Shown here one piece after another: positions 26,960-35,125 of a stretch of DNA of 64,000 bases (position 1 is the first letter of the stretch; every line of letters starts with the position of its first letter). Location of the stretch: contig CAKRIN010000006.1 of assembly GCA_934343805.1 (NCBI GenBank), positions 44,279-108,278 of the forward strand, written 5' to 3'. This stretch comes from an uncultured Lachnospira sp. GTDB taxonomy: Bacteria > Bacillota > Clostridia > Lachnospirales > Lachnospiraceae. The position numbers and the translations under genes are program-made. A model generated the notes under the pieces. The model worked only from the letters and a program-made list of their open reading frames with translations. It did no database searches and was not told where the DNA came from.

Positions 26960-27880
26960 TTATTTTTCATTTAATTTTTTCAATGCATATTCCTCTATCT
27001 GTTTCTTTTCTATATCTAAAAGTCGTTTATCTATATATAAAAATCCCTCATCATCTTTATGAATATAATCCAAACTTTCAAACGCATCTCTTCTATTATC
27101 TATCTGATAATATTTTACTGGTGTTCCATATACCAAAGATGGTATCGTTGCATGAACCATATCTGTATACACCTTATCAGCATTTGCATACAATGTTAAA
27201 TATTCATATGGGCTATCCGATACAAACAAATTGTTTTTTGATAAATATCTTGTTTTACTTTCATCAAGTGTATATTGAAAATGCCAAGGATGTACATAAT
27301 GCTCTCTATCTGTCAGTTCCAGAGGTTCATCAGATCTGTTAAATGTTGATACTATATAATTTTTATGTCCCAACCCCGCCGGATTATATTCATCATTCAG
27401 CCAGAATGCACAATCAAGCCCTTTTTTACACTCGAAATAATCAGAATATAAATCATATGTTTTTTTATCCCTTGTTATAATAAAAAGCGGTTTTAATAAT
27501 TCCATTCCTCTAAGTACATCGCTTTTTTCTTTATCAGTATAATTTTCTCCTCCAACCCCTATAAATGCAACTTGTTTTCCTTTTCTTCTTAATTCTTTTG
27601 CAAACTCATATGTTATACAAGATCCATCATTTATAAATGCCTCACTAGTAGCATACATCCCTGCTAAAAAAAGAACATCTGGTTCATAAAAAGCATCATT
27701 TCTAAATGCTCTGTCTGATGCTGATTCTGGAAGATATGTGTTGGACATAGGAGATACGCACGCATAATGAATAGCATCATCCTTTTTTGCAAGATTATGA
27801 ACAATAGCTTTAACTCCTAAGTCTATAAATGCCTCCCCAATATTAGTAAACCAACAATTATTATTTGAGCAAATATACAT
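26960..27880 (-). CDS. Polysaccharide pyruvyl transferase-like protein
   Basis: 306 residues of the CsaB/WcaK superfamily (GT-B-like). Diagnostic pieces are NIGEAFIDLG near the N-terminus, the paired strands VLFLAGMYATSEAF and VAFIGVGGENYTDKEK, GLDCAFWLNDEY, and the C-terminal ANADKVYTDMVHATIPSLVYGTPVKYY, where a His in xDxxHATI is usual. Family members add ketal pyruvate to sugars from phosphoenolpyruvate, or act as GT-B glycosyltransferases; which applies here is open. ATG 27880 follows AAAAGGAGATAGC and lies 3 bases past the beta-propeller stop. Confidence 0.78.
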   Translation of the reverse strand: MYICSNNNCWFTNIGEAFIDLGVKAIVHNLAKKDDAIHYACVSPMSNTYLPESASDRAFRNDAFYEPDVLFLAGMYATSEAFINDGSCITYEFAKELRRKGKQVAFIGVGGENYTDKEKSDVLRGMELLKPLFIITRDKKTYDLYSDYFECKKGLDCAFWLNDEYNPAGLGHKNYIVSTFNRSDEPLELTDREHYVHPWHFQYTLDESKTRYLSKNNLFVSDSPYEYLTLYANADKVYTDMVHATIPSLVYGTPVKYYQIDNRRDAFESLDYIHKDDEGFLYIDKRLLDIEKKQIEEYALKKLNEK

Positions 27881-27883
27881 ACG

Positions 27884-28912
27884 CTATCTCCTTTTCTCTA
27901 TCTCCATCAATAATTCCTTCATAAAATAATCCTTTGGTAATTTTATATCTATTAATTCAATTTCATCTTTTTCCCAGATCAGACAAGGATTTTTTACGTT
28001 ATTAGATATTATTAAATATCTCCTTTCATTTATTTTCTGTGCAAAATAATATGAATATATGCTTTCAATATTATTGTTTATTTCTATAGTGTCTACATTT
28101 CCAGACGTACAATCAAATAAATACATTATATTGCCATCTAATGGAAGACCATATATCACGTCATCAAACATAAAATAACACTCATACTGTGTAGTATTAT
28201 CGTATTTGGCATTAATATATACAGTTTCTTGTGATTTATCATTTAAATTATACTTCAATATGCCATTATCAAGTTTCTGTGGCATTAAATAGATATAATC
28301 ATCTTTAACTATAATATTGGTATACATACCGCTAGAAACAGATACTGGTATGTCTTCAACAACTCCATTAACCACATCATAACTTTTTACCAGCGAATTA
28401 TTAAACGGGCAGAAATAAATTTTATTTTTTTCTATGCATGACCATTTATATGTGGCATGAATATCGCCAGAATATGTATAAATACCGATATCTATTTTTT
28501 TAATTTCTCTAGTCATTAAATCTATACATAATATGCTGTCATAATACGCTGGCGTCAGATAAACCTTATTACCTACTACATAACTATTGCTAAAAGGCTG
28601 ATATTCACATACGTGTTCTGATCTTGGAATTTTCAGATATTCAATGCTGTTCTTATCAACATTATATATGGCAATCTTCTGATTATCTCTTATCGGAACA
28701 AACCATATTTCACCATTATAAGAAAAAGCCGACCAATAATTATCTCTCTCGTTTTCGGCCATAAAAATATTTTTAACATTAATCTCTTTTGTATCCAAAT
28801 CATATACTAGCAATCCCCTGTTATCCGAGTCTGATATATATAGTTTACCATTGTATTCAGCTGCCGCATAAAATGTAAAATAATTTTTATCATCAAATTC
28901 TAAATCAACCAT
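27884..28912 (-). CDS. Cytosolic beta-propeller-like repeat protein
   Basis: 342 residues with at least six repeats of about 45 residues, each built on hydrophobic-Tyr strands: AAEYNGKLYISDSDNRGLL, FSYNGEIWFVPIRDNQKI, YVVGNKVYLTPAYYDSIL, IEKNKIYFCPFNNSLV, IVKDDYIYLMPQKLDNGI and MFDDVIYGLPLDGNIMYLF. This is a Kelch/WD-like propeller. No signal peptide, so it is intracellular, which is odd for a glycan operon. It may scaffold the glycosyltransferases or recognise the acceptor flagellin. A decayed copy of its C-terminus survives at 33780-33845. No enzyme motif seen. Confidence 0.7.
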   Translation of the reverse strand: MVDLEFDDKNYFTFYAAAEYNGKLYISDSDNRGLLVYDLDTKEINVKNIFMAENERDNYWSAFSYNGEIWFVPIRDNQKIAIYNVDKNSIEYLKIPRSEHVCEYQPFSNSYVVGNKVYLTPAYYDSILCIDLMTREIKKIDIGIYTYSGDIHATYKWSCIEKNKIYFCPFNNSLVKSYDVVNGVVEDIPVSVSSGMYTNIIVKDDYIYLMPQKLDNGILKYNLNDKSQETVYINAKYDNTTQYECYFMFDDVIYGLPLDGNIMYLFDCTSGNVDTIEINNNIESIYSYYFAQKINERRYLIISNNVKNPCLIWEKDEIELIDIKLPKDYFMKELLMEIEKRR

Positions 28913-28936
28913 TTTCTACCTCTTAAAAACTATATG

Positions 28937-31576
28937 TTATTTTGTAATAATCCAAGCCTTAAACAACCCATCTGCTTCATAGCCATCATATGGTATTTTG
29001 TCTATTACCTTTAAAGATGAATCTGAACCTTTAATAGCATTTTCAAATATTTCATCATCAAACCACTGCTCCCATGCATCTATTTCAAGCATTCCAAGTG
29101 CTTTTACCGACTTATCTACAACTATTACCTTCCCGACAGTTTTAGTAACTCTCAACATCTCTTTGATGGCGTTTTCAGGAAATATTGCATGTTCCAGGGA
29201 TTCGACAGCATACGTGATATCAAATGTATTGTCAGCATACGGAATCTGTGTGAGCACTCCATTCTCTTTTACGATTCTGTCTGATAATGTCCCCATTACC
29301 TTATCTGAAATATCTACCGCATATAACTGGGAATCTTTTACATCCTCCAAAAGATTAGTTAAGAATCTTCCTTTCCCACAACCGACATCAATTATCTTCA
29401 TGCCCGCTTTATGCACAGAGTTAATTTCTTTAAGGATAACCTGATATCTTCCATCTTCCTTTGAAATTGATGATGAAAAACTATCCGCCTGTATATCAAA
29501 CTCTAATCTGTTTTTATAAAAAACTGCATCCAGATAATACTTAACCGCCCAGCTTATTTCCCCATCAGGTATATAATCCGGATACTCCTTCTTATCTGTA
29601 GGTTTTGGATTATCAATTACGGCGTAGCTTCCAAACCATCCACCTGTTTCATTCTGAAGCTTTGCTGCATATGTTAATGCCTTATTTCCTCTTTCAATAT
29701 CACCAAGCTTATACCATGTAATTGCCAGCTGGAACATTCCTGTCGAGCATACCCAGTCAACATCCTTGAATGCCGGAATATATCCTTTTTCATCGAGCAT
29801 TATAGAAAGTTTATCCATTGCTTCTTTTGCAAGCTCAGTCTCTTCTATATCGCAAAGAGCCTCCATAACATATGAGTAAAAATGTGACAGAAATCCAAAG
29901 TTAAGAATTTCATCTCTATAATTACTAATGTAATAGTCAGTCACTTTTCTCGCCGCCTTCTCATATTCCGGTTTATCAAGAAGCTTTGCTGCATCTATCA
30001 ATGGTGAAAGACAGTATAGATGTATCAGTTCTGAACACACTCCATCATTACCCCACGCTGCCTTAGAAGGAGTAACTAATCTGCCTTCTTCTGTAATCTG
30101 CCCTAATAACCATTCGCATCCCTTTATTAAGCTGTCTTTAACCTCAGGTTTTATTGGATATATAGCCACTAACCCTTTAAGAATCTGGGCTGTATCAAAT
30201 ACATATGGTTCTTTATCATCCGTATCATACCACGCCCCCTCTTCGTGCTGTATTGAACACAACCATCCGGCATATGTAACAGCCAGATCTCTGAATCCCC
30301 ATCTTAAAAGTGTTGGAATATAATATCCACTGACTTCCGGATAACTCTTCTTGTACCGGGAATTATTAATTATTCCCTCTCCTTTTATAGAATTATTAAT
30401 TATCCAGTTTTTGGCCTTTTCCGTAGTTTTTATCCAGTCAACCTGTCCGGATAATTCTGGTTTTTTATAATTGTTAACCATCTCAAGATAAGTTATATAT
30501 TCCGTTATTCCGGCATTTTCTAATTGTTCCGCTAATATGCCTGCTTTATGGGCATCAACAGCAATTACAATCTGGTAAGTCTTTGCAAGTTCTTTCATAT
30601 CATCAAAAGATTTTACAATCTTGCCATTAACAATCTTATCTTTCAGATCTGGATTATTATCCACATAACAATACACTCTTTCTTCCCCAAGATAATCCAA
30701 TGCCTTAGCACCAAACACTCCTGCTCCAAACAAAACAACTTTTTTACTCATATCAATTATCCCTTTTCTTTTAAGCCATTGTAAACCAACCGGCATTTCT
30801 CCATTCCAAAATACATTAAGCAGCTCATCATGCCTTTCGGAATTCTGCAGCCACATTTCCTTGAATAATTCTGTCTTAATTCTGCCAGGAATCTTATCAT
30901 TCATCTTCTGAATCATATTAAGTCTTAAGTCATATAGTTTCTCTCTTACCTGTATCATTCTGGTTTCTGATAAGCTTCTCTCATGACGTCTGTACTTATA
31001 TAACAATTCATCTATATGACCTATCTTACTTATATTTCTTATTCTCAGCCAATACTCATAATCTTCCACTAAAAACCAGTCCGCACTATATTTGCCAGCT
31101 TCTTTGGCAATATCTGCCCTATACATAAAGCATGCGCCTATGCAGTTATTACTGAATATATCCTCTGGCTTAGATTCATATATTCCTGTTTCTCTGCCTT
31201 CTCCATCAATAAATCTCATATTAGAATATACAAGACCTGTATCCGGGTGCTCATCCAGATACTTAACCATTTTCTCAATAGCATCCTGCTCATATATGTT
31301 ATCATCTGATGTCCAGGTATAATATCTGCCTGCTGCCTTTTCAAACCCATTATTAAGTGATGCTGGTATCTTACTGTTTACTTCGTTATGTATAACCTGA
31401 ATTCTGTCATCTGCTTTTGCATATTCATTCATAATTTCAGGTGAAGAATCTGTAGAACAGTCATCAACAATTATTAAATTCCAATCCTTAAATGTCTGAT
31501 TCACTACGCTTGCAATAGATTGTCTTAAATATTTTTCGCCGTTATATACAGGCATTACTATGCTAACAACTGCCAT
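28937..31576 (-). CDS. Four-domain fusion: GT2 + Rossmann + alpha/alpha toroid + SAM methyltransferase
   Basis: 879 residues. 1-230: GT2 (VVSIVMPVYNGEKYL, VDDCSTDSS 38-46, metal site TSDDN 89-93, VEDYEYWLRI). 276-365: Rossmann module (VVLFGAGVFGAKALDYL, YCYVDNNPDLKDK). About 378-690: helical barrel with QW-like repeats (IQHEEGAWYD, QITEEGRL, LQNETGGWFG), resembling terpene-cyclase, prenyltransferase or glycan-processing toroids. 715-879: class I methyltransferase (IIDVGCGKGRFLTNLL, QIPYADNTFDITYAVESLEH). ATG 31576 lies 11 bases past the preceding methyltransferase gene. It may add a sugar, hold the glycan in the toroid and methylate it. I know of no named protein with this exact order. Confidence 0.85.
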   Translation of the reverse strand: MAVVSIVMPVYNGEKYLRQSIASVVNQTFKDWNLIIVDDCSTDSSPEIMNEYAKADDRIQVIHNEVNSKIPASLNNGFEKAAGRYYTWTSDDNIYEQDAIEKMVKYLDEHPDTGLVYSNMRFIDGEGRETGIYESKPEDIFSNNCIGACFMYRADIAKEAGKYSADWFLVEDYEYWLRIRNISKIGHIDELLYKYRRHERSLSETRMIQVREKLYDLRLNMIQKMNDKIPGRIKTELFKEMWLQNSERHDELLNVFWNGEMPVGLQWLKRKGIIDMSKKVVLFGAGVFGAKALDYLGEERVYCYVDNNPDLKDKIVNGKIVKSFDDMKELAKTYQIVIAVDAHKAGILAEQLENAGITEYITYLEMVNNYKKPELSGQVDWIKTTEKAKNWIINNSIKGEGIINNSRYKKSYPEVSGYYIPTLLRWGFRDLAVTYAGWLCSIQHEEGAWYDTDDKEPYVFDTAQILKGLVAIYPIKPEVKDSLIKGCEWLLGQITEEGRLVTPSKAAWGNDGVCSELIHLYCLSPLIDAAKLLDKPEYEKAARKVTDYYISNYRDEILNFGFLSHFYSYVMEALCDIEETELAKEAMDKLSIMLDEKGYIPAFKDVDWVCSTGMFQLAITWYKLGDIERGNKALTYAAKLQNETGGWFGSYAVIDNPKPTDKKEYPDYIPDGEISWAVKYYLDAVFYKNRLEFDIQADSFSSSISKEDGRYQVILKEINSVHKAGMKIIDVGCGKGRFLTNLLEDVKDSQLYAVDISDKVMGTLSDRIVKENGVLTQIPYADNTFDITYAVESLEHAIFPENAIKEMLRVTKTVGKVIVVDKSVKALGMLEIDAWEQWFDDEIFENAIKGSDSSLKVIDKIPYDGYEADGLFKAWIITK

Positions 31577-31587
31577 ATTTTCTCCTA

Positions 31588-32625
31588 TTATCTTAAAATT
31601 GCTGACACAAATAAATTATCCATATTAAAACTATTTATATATGGAATTCTTATCATATTTTCTATTTCAAATTTTTCTTCTAACAATGAAAATAATCTGC
31701 GTTCATCCCATTGCCTTACATGTGTCTCACTTTCACAGTTAGCCTGATATGGTACCGAAATCAATAACCTTCCCCCTGGTTTTAATACTCTCTCAATCTC
31801 TCTCAAAACCATCGTTGGATCAAAAACATGCTCTAAACACTCAAGGCAAGAAACAACATCCATGGTTCTGTCATCAAATGGTATTTTTTCCACTCTCGAG
31901 CTAACTGCATTTATTCCATGACTAACAAGCCTAAAAACTCTTTTTTCACTCAAATCTACCCCATACAGATCATATTTTTCATTATCTAAATTAAGTAACA
32001 GTTCCCCGTTTCCACAACCCAAATCACATATGCTGATCCTTTCCTTGTATTTCATTTCTATAATTTGTTTTATAAGTCTCATGGCTGGTCTGTAATCAAA
32101 AAATTCATCATCAAAAAGTTCATTAAATTCACTATACATTTTTGATAAATAATCATCTGCTTCTTCATATTTCCCTGAAGCCATTAATTGGACCAGATTT
32201 TTATTAGTTTCTGAGCAGTATGATTCTCTAAAAAAATTATCTCGGCTCCTGTCACTAAATAAGCTCCTTTTTATTCTTTTATCCCACATAAATTTTGACA
32301 AGATTTCATCGTCAATATATCTGACTACTTCTTTCCTGTAAAAGAAATTTTTATCGTTTCTTCCATAACTTTTATAACATTCAACGCCTAATGATTCCAA
32401 CCAGTTTTCTGTTTTCTCATCATTAAACGTAAGTAATACGATAACTTTCTCTTTTTCTGCTGCCAGATGATTTCTGTCAAATACCTTAACCCCATGAATT
32501 GTAATTCCCACTTTATCAGTATCTGAATCAACAATATATTTTACCTGACAATCGCTTGGTTTATAATCCAAAAAATTCCTAGCATTATCCCCTGCCCCAC
32601 ATATTACTATTTTTTCATCAAACAT
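31588..32625 (-). CDS. Rossmann module fused to SAM-dependent methyltransferase
   Basis: 345 residues. 1-85 is the recurrent Rossmann module (KIVICGAGDNARNFLDYK, VKYIVDSDTDKVGITIHGVKV). A linker with a conserved-looking helical part follows. From about 195 there is a class I methyltransferase: ISICDLGCGNGELLLNL, YGVDLSEKRVF, DVVSCLECLEHVFDP and LKPGGRLLISVPY. O- or N-methylation of a sugar or polyol is the likely job. It lies 14 bases after the GT2 gene and 11 bases before the four-domain fusion, whose C-terminal methyltransferase is a related domain. Confidence 0.87.
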   Translation of the reverse strand: MFDEKIVICGAGDNARNFLDYKPSDCQVKYIVDSDTDKVGITIHGVKVFDRNHLAAEKEKVIVLLTFNDEKTENWLESLGVECYKSYGRNDKNFFYRKEVVRYIDDEILSKFMWDKRIKRSLFSDRSRDNFFRESYCSETNKNLVQLMASGKYEEADDYLSKMYSEFNELFDDEFFDYRPAMRLIKQIIEMKYKERISICDLGCGNGELLLNLDNEKYDLYGVDLSEKRVFRLVSHGINAVSSRVEKIPFDDRTMDVVSCLECLEHVFDPTMVLREIERVLKPGGRLLISVPYQANCESETHVRQWDERRLFSLLEEKFEIENMIRIPYINSFNMDNLFVSAILR

Positions 32626-32639
32626 CCCATACTCCTTTG

Positions 32640-33803
32640 TTATATATCAAAAACTTTATTACCACATAAATCCGAGAAATTTATTCTAATTATTTTATCT
32701 GTTCCAATGCCTATCCCAATCAAATACTCTTTCACATAATTGCATACCCTTTCATCAAGAATTGTAATTATCACTTTATCTGGATTGATATCGGCAATTC
32801 TTTCAGGATTATCAATTAATATGTTTTCCTTGTTAAGATCCTTCCATTGTTTATCAACAATAAAAAGTTCTTTAATTTTCTTATTTTGCTTTAATTGAGT
32901 ATATATGCCTTTTCCAAAAGCTCCTGCTCCATATATAACAACACTTCCATTTATCTCGCTGATTTCCCTTATTAGATGAACCACTTTATCTGGTCTTTTT
33001 AATAACATTACAAACATGATATATTTGTTTAATTGTATTTCCCATTCCGTCTTCTTTTTCACTCCATTAATTGTTAATAAATCAAAATACAGTTTTTTTA
33101 TTGATTCAATATCAATTTTCTTTCGCATCATAGATTCAGAATGCTGTCTGTAATGATACGGACAATATGATCTTATTGTTAGTGTTTCTGCTTTAAAAAC
33201 AAGTCTATAAAAGAAGTCTACGTCTTCCCCAACAGATACATCATTGCTCACTTCTTCCATCATTTCCAGAAATAAAGTGCGCTTTATCAATTTGCAAACA
33301 AGATTCGGTAATAGACCAAATTCAAAGAAATTATCTGCACATAGCATTTGTGGTATTATATAATCTGAAATTTTATCTTTTTCATAAAAACCATCTTTAA
33401 ACTTATTTGTTTTTTTCTTGATTTTATAGCCATATTCTTCAACCAACCCATATGCAATAATATCTGACTTAAAATCTCTTAAATTATCATATGTATCTGC
33501 ATCAATCCAATCATCCGCATCAACAAATGTTATATATTCACCCGTAGCTTTTCTTGCACCATCTTTACGTGCTCTGACTAATCCTTGGTTTTCTTTATTT
33601 ATAAGAATAATTCTATCATCTTCTTTTTTGAACTTCTCACATATATTCATACTAGAATCAGTTGAACCATCATTTACAAGAATTATTTCTAAATCAGAAT
33701 ATGTCTGCTTTACAAGACTTGTTAAACATTGATTTAAATATTTTTCTGAATTATAAATTGACACTATTACAGATATCATATTTTTTCTTTCTTTCATCTC
33801 CAT
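32640..33803 (-). CDS. GT2 glycosyltransferase with C-terminal Rossmann module
   Basis: Up to 387 residues. GT2 core: MISVIVSIYNSEKYLNQC, ILVNDGSTDSS, TFVDADDWID (metal site) and VGEDVDFFYRL. The recurrent Rossmann module is at the C-terminus here (VVIYGAGAFGKGIYTQL, LFIVDKQWKD, KVIITILDERV). The start is uncertain. ATG 33803 has AGGGAATTATTT before it, but the first eight residues (MEMKERKN) belong to a relic of a beta-propeller C-terminus (33780-33845), so the ancestral start may be ATG 33779 (MISVIV). Sits 35 bases past wecB. Confidence 0.85.
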   Translation of the reverse strand: MEMKERKNMISVIVSIYNSEKYLNQCLTSLVKQTYSDLEIILVNDGSTDSSMNICEKFKKEDDRIILINKENQGLVRARKDGARKATGEYITFVDADDWIDADTYDNLRDFKSDIIAYGLVEEYGYKIKKKTNKFKDGFYEKDKISDYIIPQMLCADNFFEFGLLPNLVCKLIKRTLFLEMMEEVSNDVSVGEDVDFFYRLVFKAETLTIRSYCPYHYRQHSESMMRKKIDIESIKKLYFDLLTINGVKKKTEWEIQLNKYIMFVMLLKRPDKVVHLIREISEINGSVVIYGAGAFGKGIYTQLKQNKKIKELFIVDKQWKDLNKENILIDNPERIADINPDKVIITILDERVCNYVKEYLIGIGIGTDKIIRINFSDLCGNKVFDI

Positions 33804-33845
33804 AAATAATTCCCTAACAAAAAAATCCGCTGGTAGTTTTAATTC
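33780..33845 (-). pseudogene. Relic of a beta-propeller gene 3' end
   Basis: Twenty-two codons between wecB and the GT2 gene read ELKLPADFFVRELFMEMKER on the minus strand. They match the last residues of the intact beta-propeller protein at 27884 (IKLPKDYFMKELLMEIEKRR) in order and spacing. The relic overlaps the wecB stop and runs in frame into the GT2 gene. The rest of the propeller is gone, so this is a recombination or deletion scar. Confidence 0.7.
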
Positions 33846-34936
33846 AATGCCTTTAATAAAGCATCAACTATATATTTAGAAGCATTTCCATCTCCATAAG
33901 GATTACTTGCCTTACTCATCTTGATATATGTTTCGCGATTATCCAGCAGCTCCTTAACACCTCTGTATATAGATTCTTTCTCAACTCCAACCAGCTTTAG
34001 CGTACCTGCCGCAACCCCCTCTGGTCTTTCAGTATTCTCTCTTAATACCAGAACAGGCTTACCAAGAGATGGGGCTTCTTCCTGCACGCCTCCACTATCT
34101 GTCATTATCAGGAAGCATTGCTGTATATAATTATGAAAATGATATACATCCAATGGTTCTATCAGCCTGATTCTGTCATTATCCCTGAAATACTCATAAG
34201 CTATCTCCCTGACTCTGGGGTTCTTGTGTAACGGATATATAACCTTGACATCAGGATACTCATCCACAATGGCATTAACAGCCTCAAATATGTGTTTCAT
34301 ATTCTCACCAATATTCTCTCTTCTGTGCGAGGTAAGTAATATAAGTCTGCTGCCCTTTGCCCACTCAATATTGTCATCCGAAAAAGATTCATCCACTGTA
34401 GTCTTTAACGCGTCTATTACTGTATTCCCGGTAACATATATATGTGAATGGTTCTTTCCTTCTTTAAGAAGATGCTCTTTTGCAGTTTCTGTAGGTGCAA
34501 AATAATAATTGCATATTAAATCTACAGCCTGCCTGTTAAATTCTTCCGGATATGGCGACTTCATATTATATGTTCTTAGGCCTGCCTCAACATGACCAAC
34601 AGGAATATTTCTGTAAAACGCCGCCAGAGCCGCTGCAAATGAAGTTGTTGTATCTCCATGCACAAGCATTACATCAGGTTTTTCCTTATCAAGAACCAGA
34701 TCGAGTCCTTGCAGCACTTTTGACGTAATGTCTGCAAGCGACTGTTCTTTTTGCATTATATTAAGATCATAATCCGCCGTTATCCCAAACAATCCATTTA
34801 CCTGATCAAGCATTTCCCTATGTTGTCCTGTCAGACACACAACACACTCAACCTCTGGTCTGTTCTTCATCTCTAATATTAGCGGACACATTTTAATAGC
34901 TTCTGGTCTCGTACCATATACAGCTAGTACTTTCAT
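33839..34936 (-). CDS. wecB: UDP-N-acetylglucosamine 2-epimerase
   Basis: 365 residues, non-hydrolysing epimerase that interconverts UDP-GlcNAc and UDP-ManNAc. MKVLAVYGTRPEAIKMCPL at the start, VHGDTTTSFAAALAAFY, GHVEAGLRTYNMKSPYPEEFNRQ and LTSHRRENIGENM are hallmark motifs, and SGGVQEEAPSLGKPVLVLRENTERPEG closes the active site. Start set to ATG 34936 after ATGGAGAAATATAT; the longer frame to 34975 would begin inside the terminator hairpin. First gene of a long glycan run ending at 20569. The only visible nucleotide-sugar-modifying enzyme in the locus, so UDP-ManNAc or a derivative is probably a building block. Preceded by a sigma-28-like promoter and an intrinsic terminator. Confidence 0.95.
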   Translation of the reverse strand: MKVLAVYGTRPEAIKMCPLILEMKNRPEVECVVCLTGQHREMLDQVNGLFGITADYDLNIMQKEQSLADITSKVLQGLDLVLDKEKPDVMLVHGDTTTSFAAALAAFYRNIPVGHVEAGLRTYNMKSPYPEEFNRQAVDLICNYYFAPTETAKEHLLKEGKNHSHIYVTGNTVIDALKTTVDESFSDDNIEWAKGSRLILLTSHRRENIGENMKHIFEAVNAIVDEYPDVKVIYPLHKNPRVREIAYEYFRDNDRIRLIEPLDVYHFHNYIQQCFLIMTDSGGVQEEAPSLGKPVLVLRENTERPEGVAAGTLKLVGVEKESIYRGVKELLDNRETYIKMSKASNPYGDGNASKYIVDALLKALN

Positions 34937-34950
34937 ATATATTTCTCCAT

Positions 34951-34985
34951 AAAAAAATTCCGTGTATTTACCCATACACGGAATT
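34951..34985 (-). terminator. Perfect intrinsic terminator between the sigma-28 promoter and wecB
   Basis: A 12-bp perfect stem (34956-34967 with 34974-34985) with a 6-base loop is followed on the minus strand by a run of seven T. It ends only 15 bases before the wecB ATG and lies downstream of the promoter at 35058-35085, so it would stop transcripts from that promoter unless bypassed. Confidence 0.9.
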
Positions 34986-35051
34986 CACACATTCAGTAAA
35001 TATTGCATCCTGACTTCCATGTCTATAGGATATATGTTTCTTCTACATATA
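34951..35051 (-). ncRNA. Candidate sigma-28-dependent small RNA or attenuated leader of wecB
   Basis: The predicted transcript from the promoter at 35058-35085 would start near 35051 and end at the terminator, giving about 100 nt. Its 5' end can fold into a hairpin (ATATATGT, short loop, ACATATAT), and its 3' end is the 12-bp terminator stem. No ORF of note. It is either a small RNA made with the flagellar regulon or an attenuator leader of the glycan operon. This is inference from two adjacent signals. Confidence 0.45.
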
Positions 35052-35057
35052 TCTTAT

Positions 35058-35085
35058 ATATCGGATGTCATCCGCCCAATATTAA
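35058..35085 (-). promoter_or_regulatory. Sigma-28-like promoter upstream of wecB glycan operon
   Basis: On the minus strand there is TTAA (35082-35085), a 16-base spacer and TCCGATAT (35058-35065), matching the flagellin promoters in this window. It lies between the SGNH gene and wecB and would put the glycan operon, or a small RNA, under flagellar control. Confidence 0.65.
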
Positions 35086-35125
35086 CCCATTATTCTATTT
35101 AATATGCCTATTTATTAATGCATTT

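Noticed and set aside
33839..34975. Longer wecB start at 34975
   Set aside because: Would begin inside the terminator hairpin; ATG 34936 has a proper ribosome-binding site and the family's normal start.
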